Below are positions 1 through 6,633 of a stretch of DNA of 11,337 nucleotides, in pieces; within the stretch, counting starts at the first letter, position 1; each line of letters begins with the position of its first letter. The position numbers and the translations under genes were made by a program. The notes beneath the pieces are model-generated. The model made no database searches. It was not told where the DNA came from and saw only the letters and a list, made by a program, of their open reading frames with translations. The stretch comes from JBJKRF01 sp046704785 (lineage in GTDB: Bacteria; Chloroflexota; Anaerolineae; Anaerolineales; Villigracilaceae), in the NCBI GenBank assembly GCA_046704785.1, contig JBJKRF010000068.1, positions 1 to 11,337 on the forward strand. The letters are read 5' to 3'.

Positions 1-151
1 CCCATGTTTCAAATAACAGCTTCCGCTGCTGTGGCGTGGAAAAACCAAAATAGGTTCGTTTCGTGCTCATGCCCTTATGTTACCCGATTATTAGATTTGC
101 GCAAGATGCGCTTGACTAAGACAGAAATCCCAGAGAACCATTGCATCTCAA

Positions 152-172
152 CGATTTTACTCGACGAAATCG
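152..172. repeat. Short perfect inverted repeat upstream of the sugar operon
   Basis: Two perfect 6-base arms, CGATTT (152-157) and AAATCG (167-172), flank a 9-base spacer and end 27 bases before the first ATG of the operon. It could be a small operator or a weak leader hairpin. The rest of 1-199 shows no convincing gene. A TTGACT at 112-117 has no acceptable -10 partner, so I cannot place the operon promoter. The symmetry is seen directly; any function is a guess. Confidence 0.25.
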
Positions 173-199
173 CCTATGAAATAATAGTGGAAAGGCAAC

Positions 200-1081
200 A
201 TGTATATGGATGATTCCCTTGCAGGTCGCGCTGCCATAATCACGGGCGCGAATCAAGGCCTGGGCAAAACGATTGCTTGCGCTTTTGTCCAGGCTGGCGC
301 GAATGTTATGCTTTGTGCCCGGGGTGAGGCAAAGCTGGCTGAGGTGCAGAAAGAACTACAGGGTTTTTGCAAAACCGGCCAACGGGTCGAAGTGATGCGT
401 GCAGATCTATCGAAGAAGGAAGATGTCGCTCAGTTAGTGGCTGCGGCCTTAGGTGCGTTCCCTCAAATCCACATTTTGGTCAATAATGCTGCCGTGCACG
501 GCCCCAAGGGACCCATTGAGGAGGTGGATTGGGATGAATGGGTGGATGCGATTCGGATTAATCTGTTGGGCTCAGTCCTAACTGCCAAGTTGCTCCTGCC
601 ACATTTTCGCGCTCACCGCTATGGAAAAATCATCCAACTTTCTGGCGGAGGAGCTACCTCCCCGTTTCCATTTATCAGCGCGTACGCTGCGTCGAAGGCG
701 GGAATTGTACGTTTTATGGAGACATTGGCTGAGGAGGTAAAGGCCGACGGTATTGATGTGAACTCGGTCGCTCCGGGTGCGCTCAACACCAGGTTGCTTG
801 AGGATGTTTTGGATGCGGGCCCGGAGAGGGTGGGCAGGGCGACCTACGAGCGGGCTGCGAAACAAAAAAAAGAAGGTGGCGCCTCCATTGATCAGGCTGC
901 AGGGTTAGTAGTTTTCCTGGCTTCCTCCGCTAGCGACGGCATAACCGGTAAATTGATTAGTGCGGTGTGGGATCCCTGGGAAGATTTACCGGAGCATATC
1001 AAGGATCTTCAGAATTCTGACATTTACACGTTGCGTCGTATTGTTCCCAAAGATCGCAACCAATCGTGGGGGAACGTATGA
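200..1081 (+). CDS. Classical short-chain dehydrogenase/reductase (SDR), first gene of the heptose operon
   Basis: A cytosolic NAD(P)-dependent oxidoreductase of the classical SDR family, 293 residues. The Rossmann cofactor motif TGANQGLG is at residues 15-22, the structural NNAA at 95-98, and the catalytic set is Ser148, Tyr162 and Lys166 (YAASK), followed by PG at 192-193. The family normally ends near residue 250. This protein carries an extra tail of about 40 residues rich in Trp and charged residues (WDPWEDLP at 257-264, YTLRRIVPKD at 276-285), which looks like a subfamily signature. The start is ATG 200, with GGAAAGG at 189-195 four bases upstream. An in-frame ATG at 206 is an alternative with 10-base spacing. 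The stop overlaps the next gene by ATGA. Context suggests it acts on a sugar or sugar nucleotide, but the substrate cannot be read from sequence. The fold is certain; the role is inferred. Confidence 0.9.
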   Translation: MYMDDSLAGRAAIITGANQGLGKTIACAFVQAGANVMLCARGEAKLAEVQKELQGFCKTGQRVEVMRADLSKKEDVAQLVAAALGAFPQIHILVNNAAVHGPKGPIEEVDWDEWVDAIRINLLGSVLTAKLLLPHFRAHRYGKIIQLSGGGATSPFPFISAYAASKAGIVRFMETLAEEVKADGIDVNSVAPGALNTRLLEDVLDAGPERVGRATYERAAKQKKEGGASIDQAAGLVVFLASSASDGITGKLISAVWDPWEDLPEHIKDLQNSDIYTLRRIVPKDRNQSWGNV

Positions 1082-2079
1082 ATTCAATGCCTGGCGTAGC
1101 TATTCTTGGTTGTGGTTTGATCGGGCAGAAGCGTTCGAGGGCGTTGACCGGCGCGAAACTCATTGTGTGTGCTGATATTGATAAAAGCCGCGCCGAGAGG
1201 TTGGCCGCTGGATTTTCGGGTTGTGACGTTTCGACCGATTGGCGTACTGCCATTCGTCGTGACGATGTCGACATTGTTATTGTCTCCACTACGAATGATG
1301 CGCTGGTAGAAACCAGCCTTGTGGCTGTGCAGGCCGGCAAACATATTTTGGTGGAGAAGCCGGCTGCGCGCAACGTGACCGAACTGGATTTGCTCATTCA
1401 GGCTGCCCAGGAAAACAAGGTACAGGTGCGCGTTGGCTTTAACCATCGCTATCATCCGGCCTTACGCAAAGCGCGTGAATTGGTCGATGCCGGTGAACTT
1501 GGCAAATTGATGTTCATCCGCGGACGTTATGGACATGGCGGTCGGAAAGGGTATGAAAATGAATGGCGTGCGAATCCTGCGCTTTCTGGTGGCGGCGAAT
1601 TGATCGATCAGGGTGTGCACCTGATCGACCTTTCGCGTTGGTTCCTGGGTGATTTTGTTGACATCCAGGGTTTTGCACATACTTATTTTTGGAATATGCC
1701 GGTCGATGACAACGGCTTCATGATATTAAGGACCGCGAAACAGCAAACTGCGTTTTTACATGTCAGTTGTACTGAATGGAAAAACCTTTTTTCATTCGAG
1801 ATTTATGGGGAAAATGCAAAATTGCACATCGAGGGACTGGGCGGTAGCTATGGCGTAGAGAAAATTTCTTTTTATAAGATGCTGCCAGAAATGGGCCCCC
1901 CTGATACGGTGATTTGGGAATACCCCCGCGGGGACAATTCCTGGTCTTTGGAGTTTAGCGAATTCCTGGACGATATTGAACTGAAGCGTATCCCGTCCGC
2001 CAATTTACAAGATGCGCATATGGCATTATTGGCCGTCGAAAAAATCTATAAGGAGTCTGGTTATGATTATCACGCGTAG
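1078..2079 (+). CDS. Gfo/Idh/MocA-family sugar oxidoreductase
   Basis: A 333-residue NAD(P)-dependent oxidoreductase of the Gfo/Idh/MocA family, which oxidises or reduces sugars, inositols and UDP-sugars in the cytosol. The N-terminal Rossmann domain has GCGLIG at residues 11-16, and the family EKP motif lies at 93-95, where Lys94 is the usual catalytic lysine. The C-terminal alpha/beta domain carries GGGELIDQGVHLIDL (171-185), with Asp177 and His181 at the expected active-site positions. I chose ATG 1078 because it forms an ATGA overlap with the SDR stop and has GGGGGAA at 1068-1074 just upstream. GTG 1066 and ATG 1087 are other in-frame options. Its end overlaps the kinase gene by 17 bases. 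Together with the SDR it could carry out an oxidation/reduction sequence on a heptose or another glycan precursor. No specific substrate is recognisable. Confidence 0.92.
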   Translation: MNSMPGVAILGCGLIGQKRSRALTGAKLIVCADIDKSRAERLAAGFSGCDVSTDWRTAIRRDDVDIVIVSTTNDALVETSLVAVQAGKHILVEKPAARNVTELDLLIQAAQENKVQVRVGFNHRYHPALRKARELVDAGELGKLMFIRGRYGHGGRKGYENEWRANPALSGGGELIDQGVHLIDLSRWFLGDFVDIQGFAHTYFWNMPVDDNGFMILRTAKQQTAFLHVSCTEWKNLFSFEIYGENAKLHIEGLGGSYGVEKISFYKMLPEMGPPDTVIWEYPRGDNSWSLEFSEFLDDIELKRIPSANLQDAHMALLAVEKIYKESGYDYHA

Positions 2080-3043
2080 CCCGTTGCGTATTACGTTGGG
2101 CGGCGGCGGTACCGATTTACCATCGTATTACCGAATGTTTGGCGGATTTCTTATATCTGCGGCCATCGATAAATATGTATATATTACAGTGATGCGACCC
2201 TTTACCCGGGGAATTTTTCTAAAATATTCCCAACTCGAAAAAGTACAGTCGACCGACGAAATCCAGCACCCGATTTTTCGTGAAGCAATCCGAATGCTGG
2301 ATTTCAAAACCCCTCAGGTAGAAATTACCGCACTGGCCGATATTCCTTCCGGGACGGGGCTTGGGTCTTCCGGTAGTTTTACAACCGCCTTGCTGAAAGC
2401 GCTCTATGCTCATCGGAAACGCTTGATCCTACCGGATGAGTTGGCACGCCTGGCCTGTCAAATTGAGATCGATCGATTAAAAGAACCGATCGGCAAACAG
2501 GATCAATATATTGCGGCTTATGGCGGCATTACTTGCTTTGAATTCAACCCCGACGATTCTGTGAAGGCATATCCCTTGCCCCTTGGCATGGATACGCTTT
2601 ATGATCTGGAAGACAACATCTTGCTCTTCTTCACTGGATTTGCTCGCAACGCGTCTGACATCCTAAAAGACCAGGACACACGTAGCAAGGAAATGGACGA
2701 AGACATGTTGGCTAATTTGCACTACGTCAAAGAACTGGGCCTACGTAGTAAAGAGGCCTTAATGGCTGGGGATACGGCAGAATTTGGTGCGTTACTGCAC
2801 GAACATTGGGAGCACAAACGGAAACGCTCCAAAGGGATGAGCAATCCAACAATCGACGAGTGGTATGCATTGGGAAGAAAGAACGGTGCGCTGGGTGGTA
2901 AACTGGTCGGGGCAGGTGGCGGCGGTTTTCTTATGTTCTACGCTGAAGACCGGAGTCTCCTGAGACGTACCATGTTGAAGATCGGCCTGGAAGAAGTTCG
3001 TTTCCGGTTCGATTTTGAAGGGACAAAAACGCTAATCGGATGA
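2063..3043 (+). CDS. hddA: GHMP sugar kinase, D-glycero-alpha-D-manno-heptose 7-phosphate kinase (HddA-like)
   Basis: A 326-residue GHMP-superfamily kinase. By family it phosphorylates D-glycero-D-manno-heptose 7-phosphate at C1 with ATP, giving the alpha 1,7-bisphosphate on the GDP-heptose route. The substrate motif RSPLRITLGGGGTDL is at residues 5-19, the glycine/serine-rich ATP loop PSGTGLGSSGSF at 95-106, GKQDQY at 144-149 (typical of the HddA/Fkp kinase group), and the C-terminal GHMP motif KLVGAGGGGFL at 280-290. Length fits HddA (about 340). The start is ATG 2063, with AGGAG at 2051-2055 seven bases away. An upstream in-frame start at 2012 would add 17 residues of poor quality deep inside the previous gene. 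It overlaps the Gfo/Idh gene by 17 bases and the nucleotidyltransferase by ATGA. The neighbours (isomerase, phosphatase, nucleotidyltransferase) support the heptose assignment over fucose or mannose kinases. Confidence 0.88.
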   Translation: MIITRSPLRITLGGGGTDLPSYYRMFGGFLISAAIDKYVYITVMRPFTRGIFLKYSQLEKVQSTDEIQHPIFREAIRMLDFKTPQVEITALADIPSGTGLGSSGSFTTALLKALYAHRKRLILPDELARLACQIEIDRLKEPIGKQDQYIAAYGGITCFEFNPDDSVKAYPLPLGMDTLYDLEDNILLFFTGFARNASDILKDQDTRSKEMDEDMLANLHYVKELGLRSKEALMAGDTAEFGALLHEHWEHKRKRSKGMSNPTIDEWYALGRKNGALGGKLVGAGGGGFLMFYAEDRSLLRRTMLKIGLEEVRFRFDFEGTKTLIG

Positions 3044-3771
3044 AGCTTTACCCGGTTGTCATCCTGGCAGGTGGACTGGCTACCCGCTTGCGGCCGCTAA
3101 CCGAAAAAATTCCAAAAGCAATGGTGCAAGTCGGCGGCCATCCTTTTATTTTTCACCAACTCCGCTTATTGCGTGCTCGCGGTGTGCAGCGAGTCATTAT
3201 TTCCGCCTGGTATCGTGGCGAGATCATCCAAAATTATGTCAAAGCGGGAGAAAACTTTGGGCTACAAGTGGAATACGTATTTGATGGCGAAAGGCCCCTG
3301 GGAACAGGTGGAGCCGTTCGTAAAGCGTTGAATTTATTCGACGGCCCTTTTTTTGTCTTATACGGAGATTCTTACCTTCCTTGCGATTATGTTGCCGTTC
3401 AGGCGCATTTTGATCGGTACGACCAGCCCGGCCTCATGACCGTCTATTTCAATCAAGGCAAATGGGATACCAGCAATGCGGAAGTCGTCGATGACCAGAT
3501 TGTATGTTACGACAAAGAAAAGCACACCCCTCGCATGGAGTTTATTGACTATGGCCTGGGAATATTCCGCCCCGAGGCCTTTTCACATCTACACGACGGA
3601 CAGTCATCTGATTTAGCAAAAGTCTATCAGTCCTTGGTGGCTCAACGCCGCCTGTTGGCTTATCCGATCGGGCAGCGTTTTTATGAAATTGGGTCCATGC
3701 AGGGTCTGCGCGAACTGGACAATTTGCTTGCCGAAGACCCGGATCGATTTATTCAAAGGGAGAAACCATGA
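3040..3771 (+). CDS. hddC: Sugar-1-phosphate nucleotidyltransferase (HddC-like, probable GDP-heptose synthase)
   Basis: A 243-residue nucleotidyltransferase that joins a sugar 1-phosphate to a nucleotide, releasing pyrophosphate. The signature LAGGLATRLRPLTEKIPKAM is at residues 9-28 (nucleotide loop plus catalytic Lys/Arg). ERPLGTGGA spans 84-92, the metal-binding GD is at 109-110, and YEIGS lies at 215-219 near the C terminus. There is no C-terminal left-handed helix, so the length matches the short HddC/RmlA-core type rather than bifunctional enzymes. The start ATG 3040 overlaps the kinase stop by ATGA. An HddA-type kinase next door implies an alpha-1-phosphate substrate, which by precedent (Aneurinibacillus, Yersinia, Campylobacter) is activated with GTP. 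The nucleotide itself cannot be read from sequence, so GDP-heptose is an inference; CDP or UDP remains possible. Confidence 0.85.
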   Translation: MKLYPVVILAGGLATRLRPLTEKIPKAMVQVGGHPFIFHQLRLLRARGVQRVIISAWYRGEIIQNYVKAGENFGLQVEYVFDGERPLGTGGAVRKALNLFDGPFFVLYGDSYLPCDYVAVQAHFDRYDQPGLMTVYFNQGKWDTSNAEVVDDQIVCYDKEKHTPRMEFIDYGLGIFRPEAFSHLHDGQSSDLAKVYQSLVAQRRLLAYPIGQRFYEIGSMQGLRELDNLLAEDPDRFIQREKP

Positions 3772-4364
3772 ACTTTACACAAACCTATATTGCCGAAACA
3801 ATCGAGATATTGAATAAGCTGGATGTCGCTGCGGTTGAGAAAATCGTCGAGTTGTTGGCACAAACACGAGAACATCGTGGCCGTCTTTTTATCTTGGGCG
3901 TAGGTGGAAGCGCAGCCAACGCCTCCCATGCGGTCAATGACTTCCGAAAAATCGTTGGGATCGAGGCGTATACACCTACAGACAATGTCGCTGAGTTAAC
4001 CGCACGTACCAACGATGAGGGTTGGCCTTCAGTGTTTCGGAGTTGGCTGGAAGGTAGCCATTTGAACGCCCAGGATGCCGTTTTGGTTTTCTCCGTAGGA
4101 GGTGGAAACCTGGAGAAAAACGTCAGTCCCAATCTGGTGTTGGCGCTTCAGTTTGCCAAGGAAGTAGGGGCCAAAATTGTAGGGGTTGTTGGCCGGGATG
4201 GCGGCTATACGGCTCAGGTTGCAGACGCCTGTGTAGTTGTTCCAATTGTCGAGGCGGAACATGTGACCCCACACACGGAGGCCTTTCAGGCGGTTGTCCA
4301 CCATTTGTTGGTTACTCACCCACGTCTTAAAAGCGCCCAGACGAAGTGGGAATCCATTGTATGA
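3768..4364 (+). CDS. gmhA: SIS-domain sugar-phosphate isomerase, sedoheptulose-7-phosphate isomerase-like (GmhA-like, divergent)
   Basis: A 198-residue single SIS-domain protein. By context it turns sedoheptulose 7-phosphate into D-glycero-D-manno-heptose 7-phosphate, the first dedicated heptose step. The phosphate-binding strand-loop LGVGGSAANASH is at residues 43-54, LTARTNDEG at 77-85 (GmhA proteins have an ANDYG-like version), a second loop FSVGGGN at 108-114, and a C-terminal helix with two adjacent His at 178-179. Aligned from memory to E. coli GmhA (zinc site His61, Glu65, Gln172, His180), the equivalents are His54, Asp58, Glu171 and His179. The usual STSGNS loop has become SVGGGN. It is therefore a divergent member and may have shifted specificity. 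The start is ATG 3768, with AAAGGGAG at 3756-3763 upstream and ATGA overlaps on both sides. The SIS fold is certain; the substrate is inferred from neighbours. Confidence 0.82.
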   Translation: MNFTQTYIAETIEILNKLDVAAVEKIVELLAQTREHRGRLFILGVGGSAANASHAVNDFRKIVGIEAYTPTDNVAELTARTNDEGWPSVFRSWLEGSHLNAQDAVLVFSVGGGNLEKNVSPNLVLALQFAKEVGAKIVGVVGRDGGYTAQVADACVVVPIVEAEHVTPHTEAFQAVVHHLLVTHPRLKSAQTKWESIV

Positions 4365-4906
4365 CGGAAAGTTCACCGGCCATATTTTTGGACCGCGATG
4401 GTGTCATGAATCAAGCCATTTTGCGAGATGGCAAGCCCTACCCACCACAACGGCTGGATGAGGTAAAAATTCTGTCGGGCGCAGTTGCATCGCTGCCACG
4501 TTTGGCGGAGGCCGGGTTTGTCTTGGTCGGCATTACAAACCAACCCGATGTGGCCCGAGGCACCCAGTCGCGCGATATAGTAGAATCGATCAATAAACAG
4601 GTTTTATCGTGTTTGCCGGTGCGGGAAATTTTTGTTTGTTATCATGATAATGCCGATGGATGTTCCTGCCGCAAACCCCGGCCCGGATTGATTCTGCAAG
4701 CGGCTGAAAAATATGGGCTCGACCTGAGCCTTAGCTGGATGGTGGGTGACCGCTGGAAGGATATTGCAGCCGGGAAAGCCGCCGGCTTAAAGACGATCTT
4801 CGTAAACTATCATTATCGTGAAAATTATCAAAGCGCGCCGCCCGATTTCACCGTGGAAGATGTGAAAGCCATTGCAGATATTATTTTGAAGGGACGATTT
4901 GTATGA
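4361..4906 (+). CDS. gmhB: HAD-family heptose 1,7-bisphosphate 7-phosphatase (GmhB-like)
   Basis: A 181-residue histidinol-phosphatase/GmhB-type HAD phosphatase, close to the length of E. coli GmhB (191). It removes the 7-phosphate from heptose 1,7-bisphosphate, leaving the 1-phosphate for the nucleotidyltransferase. The catalytic DRD has the nucleophile Asp11 and acid/base Asp13. ITNQ lies at 58-61 (motif II), the zinc-binding set is Cys93, His95, Cys101 and Cys103 (CYHDNADGCSC), RKPRPG is at 104-109 (motif III Lys), and VGDRWKD at 128-134 supplies the motif IV acids. The start ATG 4361 gives an ATGA overlap with the isomerase. GTG 4346 would add five residues but is less convincing. With an HddA-type kinase beside it, the alpha anomer is the expected substrate. 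Transaldolase follows through another ATGA overlap. Confidence 0.92.
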   Translation: MTESSPAIFLDRDGVMNQAILRDGKPYPPQRLDEVKILSGAVASLPRLAEAGFVLVGITNQPDVARGTQSRDIVESINKQVLSCLPVREIFVCYHDNADGCSCRKPRPGLILQAAEKYGLDLSLSWMVGDRWKDIAAGKAAGLKTIFVNYHYRENYQSAPPDFTVEDVKAIADIILKGRFV

Positions 4907-5619
4907 AAACAGTGGATCAATTAAAGGTCAAGATTTTTGCCGATGGCGCCGACCTGGATGGTATTCTTAAGCTCTACCAGGATACACACATCAAGGGCTT
5001 TACCACGAATCCGACGCTGATGAAAAAAAGCGGCATTTCCGATTATGAGGGATTCTCCAAGAAAGTGCTCGAACATATTAAAGATCGTCCAATTTCGTTC
5101 GAGGTTTTTTCCGACGAGTTCGATGAAATGGAACGACAGGCGCGCAAAATAGCGTCCTGGGGGAAAAATGTATATGTAAAAATTCCGGTAACGAACACGA
5201 AAGGCGAGTCTTCTGTTGAACTTATCCATCGTCTGGCAGGCGAAGGTGTGCAGTTGAATGTGACCGCCTTGATGACAGCGAGGCAGGTAAAAACGGTTTC
5301 GGCTGCATTAGGGAATAGTGCGCCTGCTTGCATCTCGCTGTTTGCCGGTCGGGTTGCCGATACGGGACGGGACCCGCTGCCGAGCGTAAAAGAAGCGTTG
5401 TCTGTTATGGCCCGCTATCCGAATCAGGAGTTGATATGGGCCAGCCCGCGCGAACTATTAAACATATTCCAGGCCGACGAGGTTGGCTGTCATATTATTA
5501 CGGTCACTCACGATATTCTCAAGAAACTCTACCTGGTAGGCAAAGACTTGGATGAATTCTCACTCGATACTGTCAAAATGTTTTATAAAGATGCCCACGA
5601 GGCAGGCTATCGCTTGTGA
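4903..5619 (+). CDS. Short transaldolase, likely source of sedoheptulose 7-phosphate
   Basis: A 238-residue class I transaldolase/fructose-6-phosphate aldolase-family enzyme (TIM barrel). Visible active-site positions are Asp14 (FADGADL), the TTNP motif with Asn36, Glu67 (SFEVFS), the Schiff-base Lys93 (KIPVT), Asn119/Thr121 (LNVTA), and SLFAGRVADTGRD at 145-157. Two positions point to transaldolase rather than fructose-6-phosphate aldolase. Glu67 matches E. coli TalB Glu96, where the aldolase has Gln. Phe147 matches TalB Phe178, where the aldolase has Tyr. A transaldolase would form sedoheptulose 7-phosphate, the GmhA substrate, from fructose 6-phosphate and erythrose 4-phosphate, which explains its place here. 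The start ATG 4903 overlaps the phosphatase by ATGA, with AAGGGA at 4889-4894. It ends the operon; no clear terminator follows in the 72-base gap to prmA. The alignment to E. coli enzymes is by eye. Confidence 0.88.
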   Translation: MKTVDQLKVKIFADGADLDGILKLYQDTHIKGFTTNPTLMKKSGISDYEGFSKKVLEHIKDRPISFEVFSDEFDEMERQARKIASWGKNVYVKIPVTNTKGESSVELIHRLAGEGVQLNVTALMTARQVKTVSAALGNSAPACISLFAGRVADTGRDPLPSVKEALSVMARYPNQELIWASPRELLNIFQADEVGCHIITVTHDILKKLYLVGKDLDEFSLDTVKMFYKDAHEAGYRL

Positions 5620-5691
5620 CTTACGTGAAGGCTTGGGGCTTAAATCAAAGGTTCGGTTGGCAATTTGGGGTCAACAAATCGGGTGCCTGAC

Positions 5692-6609
5692 ATGACCAAC
5701 TGGCTGGAAGTATCCATGACGGTGGACGGCGAACTGGCGGAAGCCGTTGCTGATGTGTTTGCGCGCTTCGCGCCCAACGGTGTGATGACCGAACAGGGTG
5801 TCGGTTTTACCAGCGAAGAGGACGAGGGCACGCCAGCAGGACCGATCACTGTGCGGGCCTATTTGCCAACAGACGAACGGCTCGAAGAAACGCGCCAGAA
5901 ATTGGAAGAGTCACTCTACTACCTGGGCATGATCCAACCCTTGCCCGCGCCGACCTATAAGCCGATTGCCGACCAGAATTGGATGGAAGCCTGGAAGGAA
6001 CGCTACCGGCCTATTCCTATCGGCAAAAAGCTTATTATCGTGCCGGTCTGGATGGAATCACCGGACGCAAGCCGACTTCCCATCCGGATCGATCCCGGCA
6101 TGGCTTTTGGCACTGGTACCCACCCGACCACGCAGCTTTGTCTCGATTTGCTCGAAGAGTCCCTCCCGCCGCACGGCAAGGTCATCGATGTGGGTTGTGG
6201 ATCGGGCATCCTGTCGGTGGCGGCGCTGAAACTGGGTGCACAGCAGGCGCTCGGTGTGGACATCGAAGCGGAAGCGATCTGTAACAGCCGCGAAAATGCC
6301 GTCAATAACGGGATTCCCAGTGAGGCGTTTTGGGTGGGGCTTGGTTCCGTCGCCGAAATCAAAGAGGGAAAATTCCCTTTTTCGCAGGCGTCGCTCGTCG
6401 TGGCAAACATCCTGGCGCCGGTGCTCATCCGCTTGTTGGACGCCGGGTTGGCCGATTTGCTCACGCCGCCGGGCACGCTCATCCTGTCGGGCATCCTGGC
6501 CCACCAAGCTGCGGATGTGATCGCCGCTGCCCAGAGATATGGCTTGCATCTGGTTGAGAAACGACAGATGGGGGATTGGGTCGCGCAGTCCTACCGCTAT
6601 AATGGGTAG
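5692..6609 (+). CDS. prmA: Ribosomal protein L11 methyltransferase PrmA
   Basis: A 305-residue S-adenosylmethionine-dependent methyltransferase that trimethylates ribosomal protein L11 in the cytosol. The N-terminal part (1-60) matches the L11-recognition domain (WLEVSMTVDGELAEAV at 4-19). The conserved pre-domain DQNWMEAWKERYRP is at 94-107, the PrmA hallmark DPGMAFGTGTHPTT at 134-147, and SAM motif I VIDVGCGSGILSVAA at 164-178. Asp190 is the likely ribose-binding acid, and VVANILAPV at 236-244 holds the motif IV Asn. Length is typical (about 300). I chose ATG 5692 because the protein then begins as PrmA proteins normally do. A TTG at 5665 would add nine unrelated residues. Any ribosome site is weak (GGGTG at 5680-5684). 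It is the first gene of a new, more GC-rich block and is followed after 24 bases by a lipoprotein gene, probably co-transcribed. Confidence 0.96.
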   Translation: MTNWLEVSMTVDGELAEAVADVFARFAPNGVMTEQGVGFTSEEDEGTPAGPITVRAYLPTDERLEETRQKLEESLYYLGMIQPLPAPTYKPIADQNWMEAWKERYRPIPIGKKLIIVPVWMESPDASRLPIRIDPGMAFGTGTHPTTQLCLDLLEESLPPHGKVIDVGCGSGILSVAALKLGAQQALGVDIEAEAICNSRENAVNNGIPSEAFWVGLGSVAEIKEGKFPFSQASLVVANILAPVLIRLLDAGLADLLTPPGTLILSGILAHQAADVIAAAQRYGLHLVEKRQMGDWVAQSYRYNG

Positions 6610-6633
6610 CACCAACTTTTACGAGGTGTGAAA

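Noticed and set aside
3..53. A 16-codon open stretch from the window edge to a TAG at 51-53, possibly the tail of an upstream gene.
   Set aside because: Too short to recognise, and similar stretches occur by chance; nothing else supports coding here.
112..140. TTGACT at 112-117 as a -35 for the sugar operon.
   Set aside because: No acceptable -10 lies 16-19 bases downstream (the region reads GAACCATT).
4..213. A 69-codon ATG frame at the left edge.
   Set aside because: The residue composition is not protein-like, it overlaps the SDR start, and it has no ribosome site or recognisable motif.
6003..6615. Long - strand frames inside prmA.
   Set aside because: Arg/Pro-rich antisense shadows with no motifs; PrmA on the + strand is certain.
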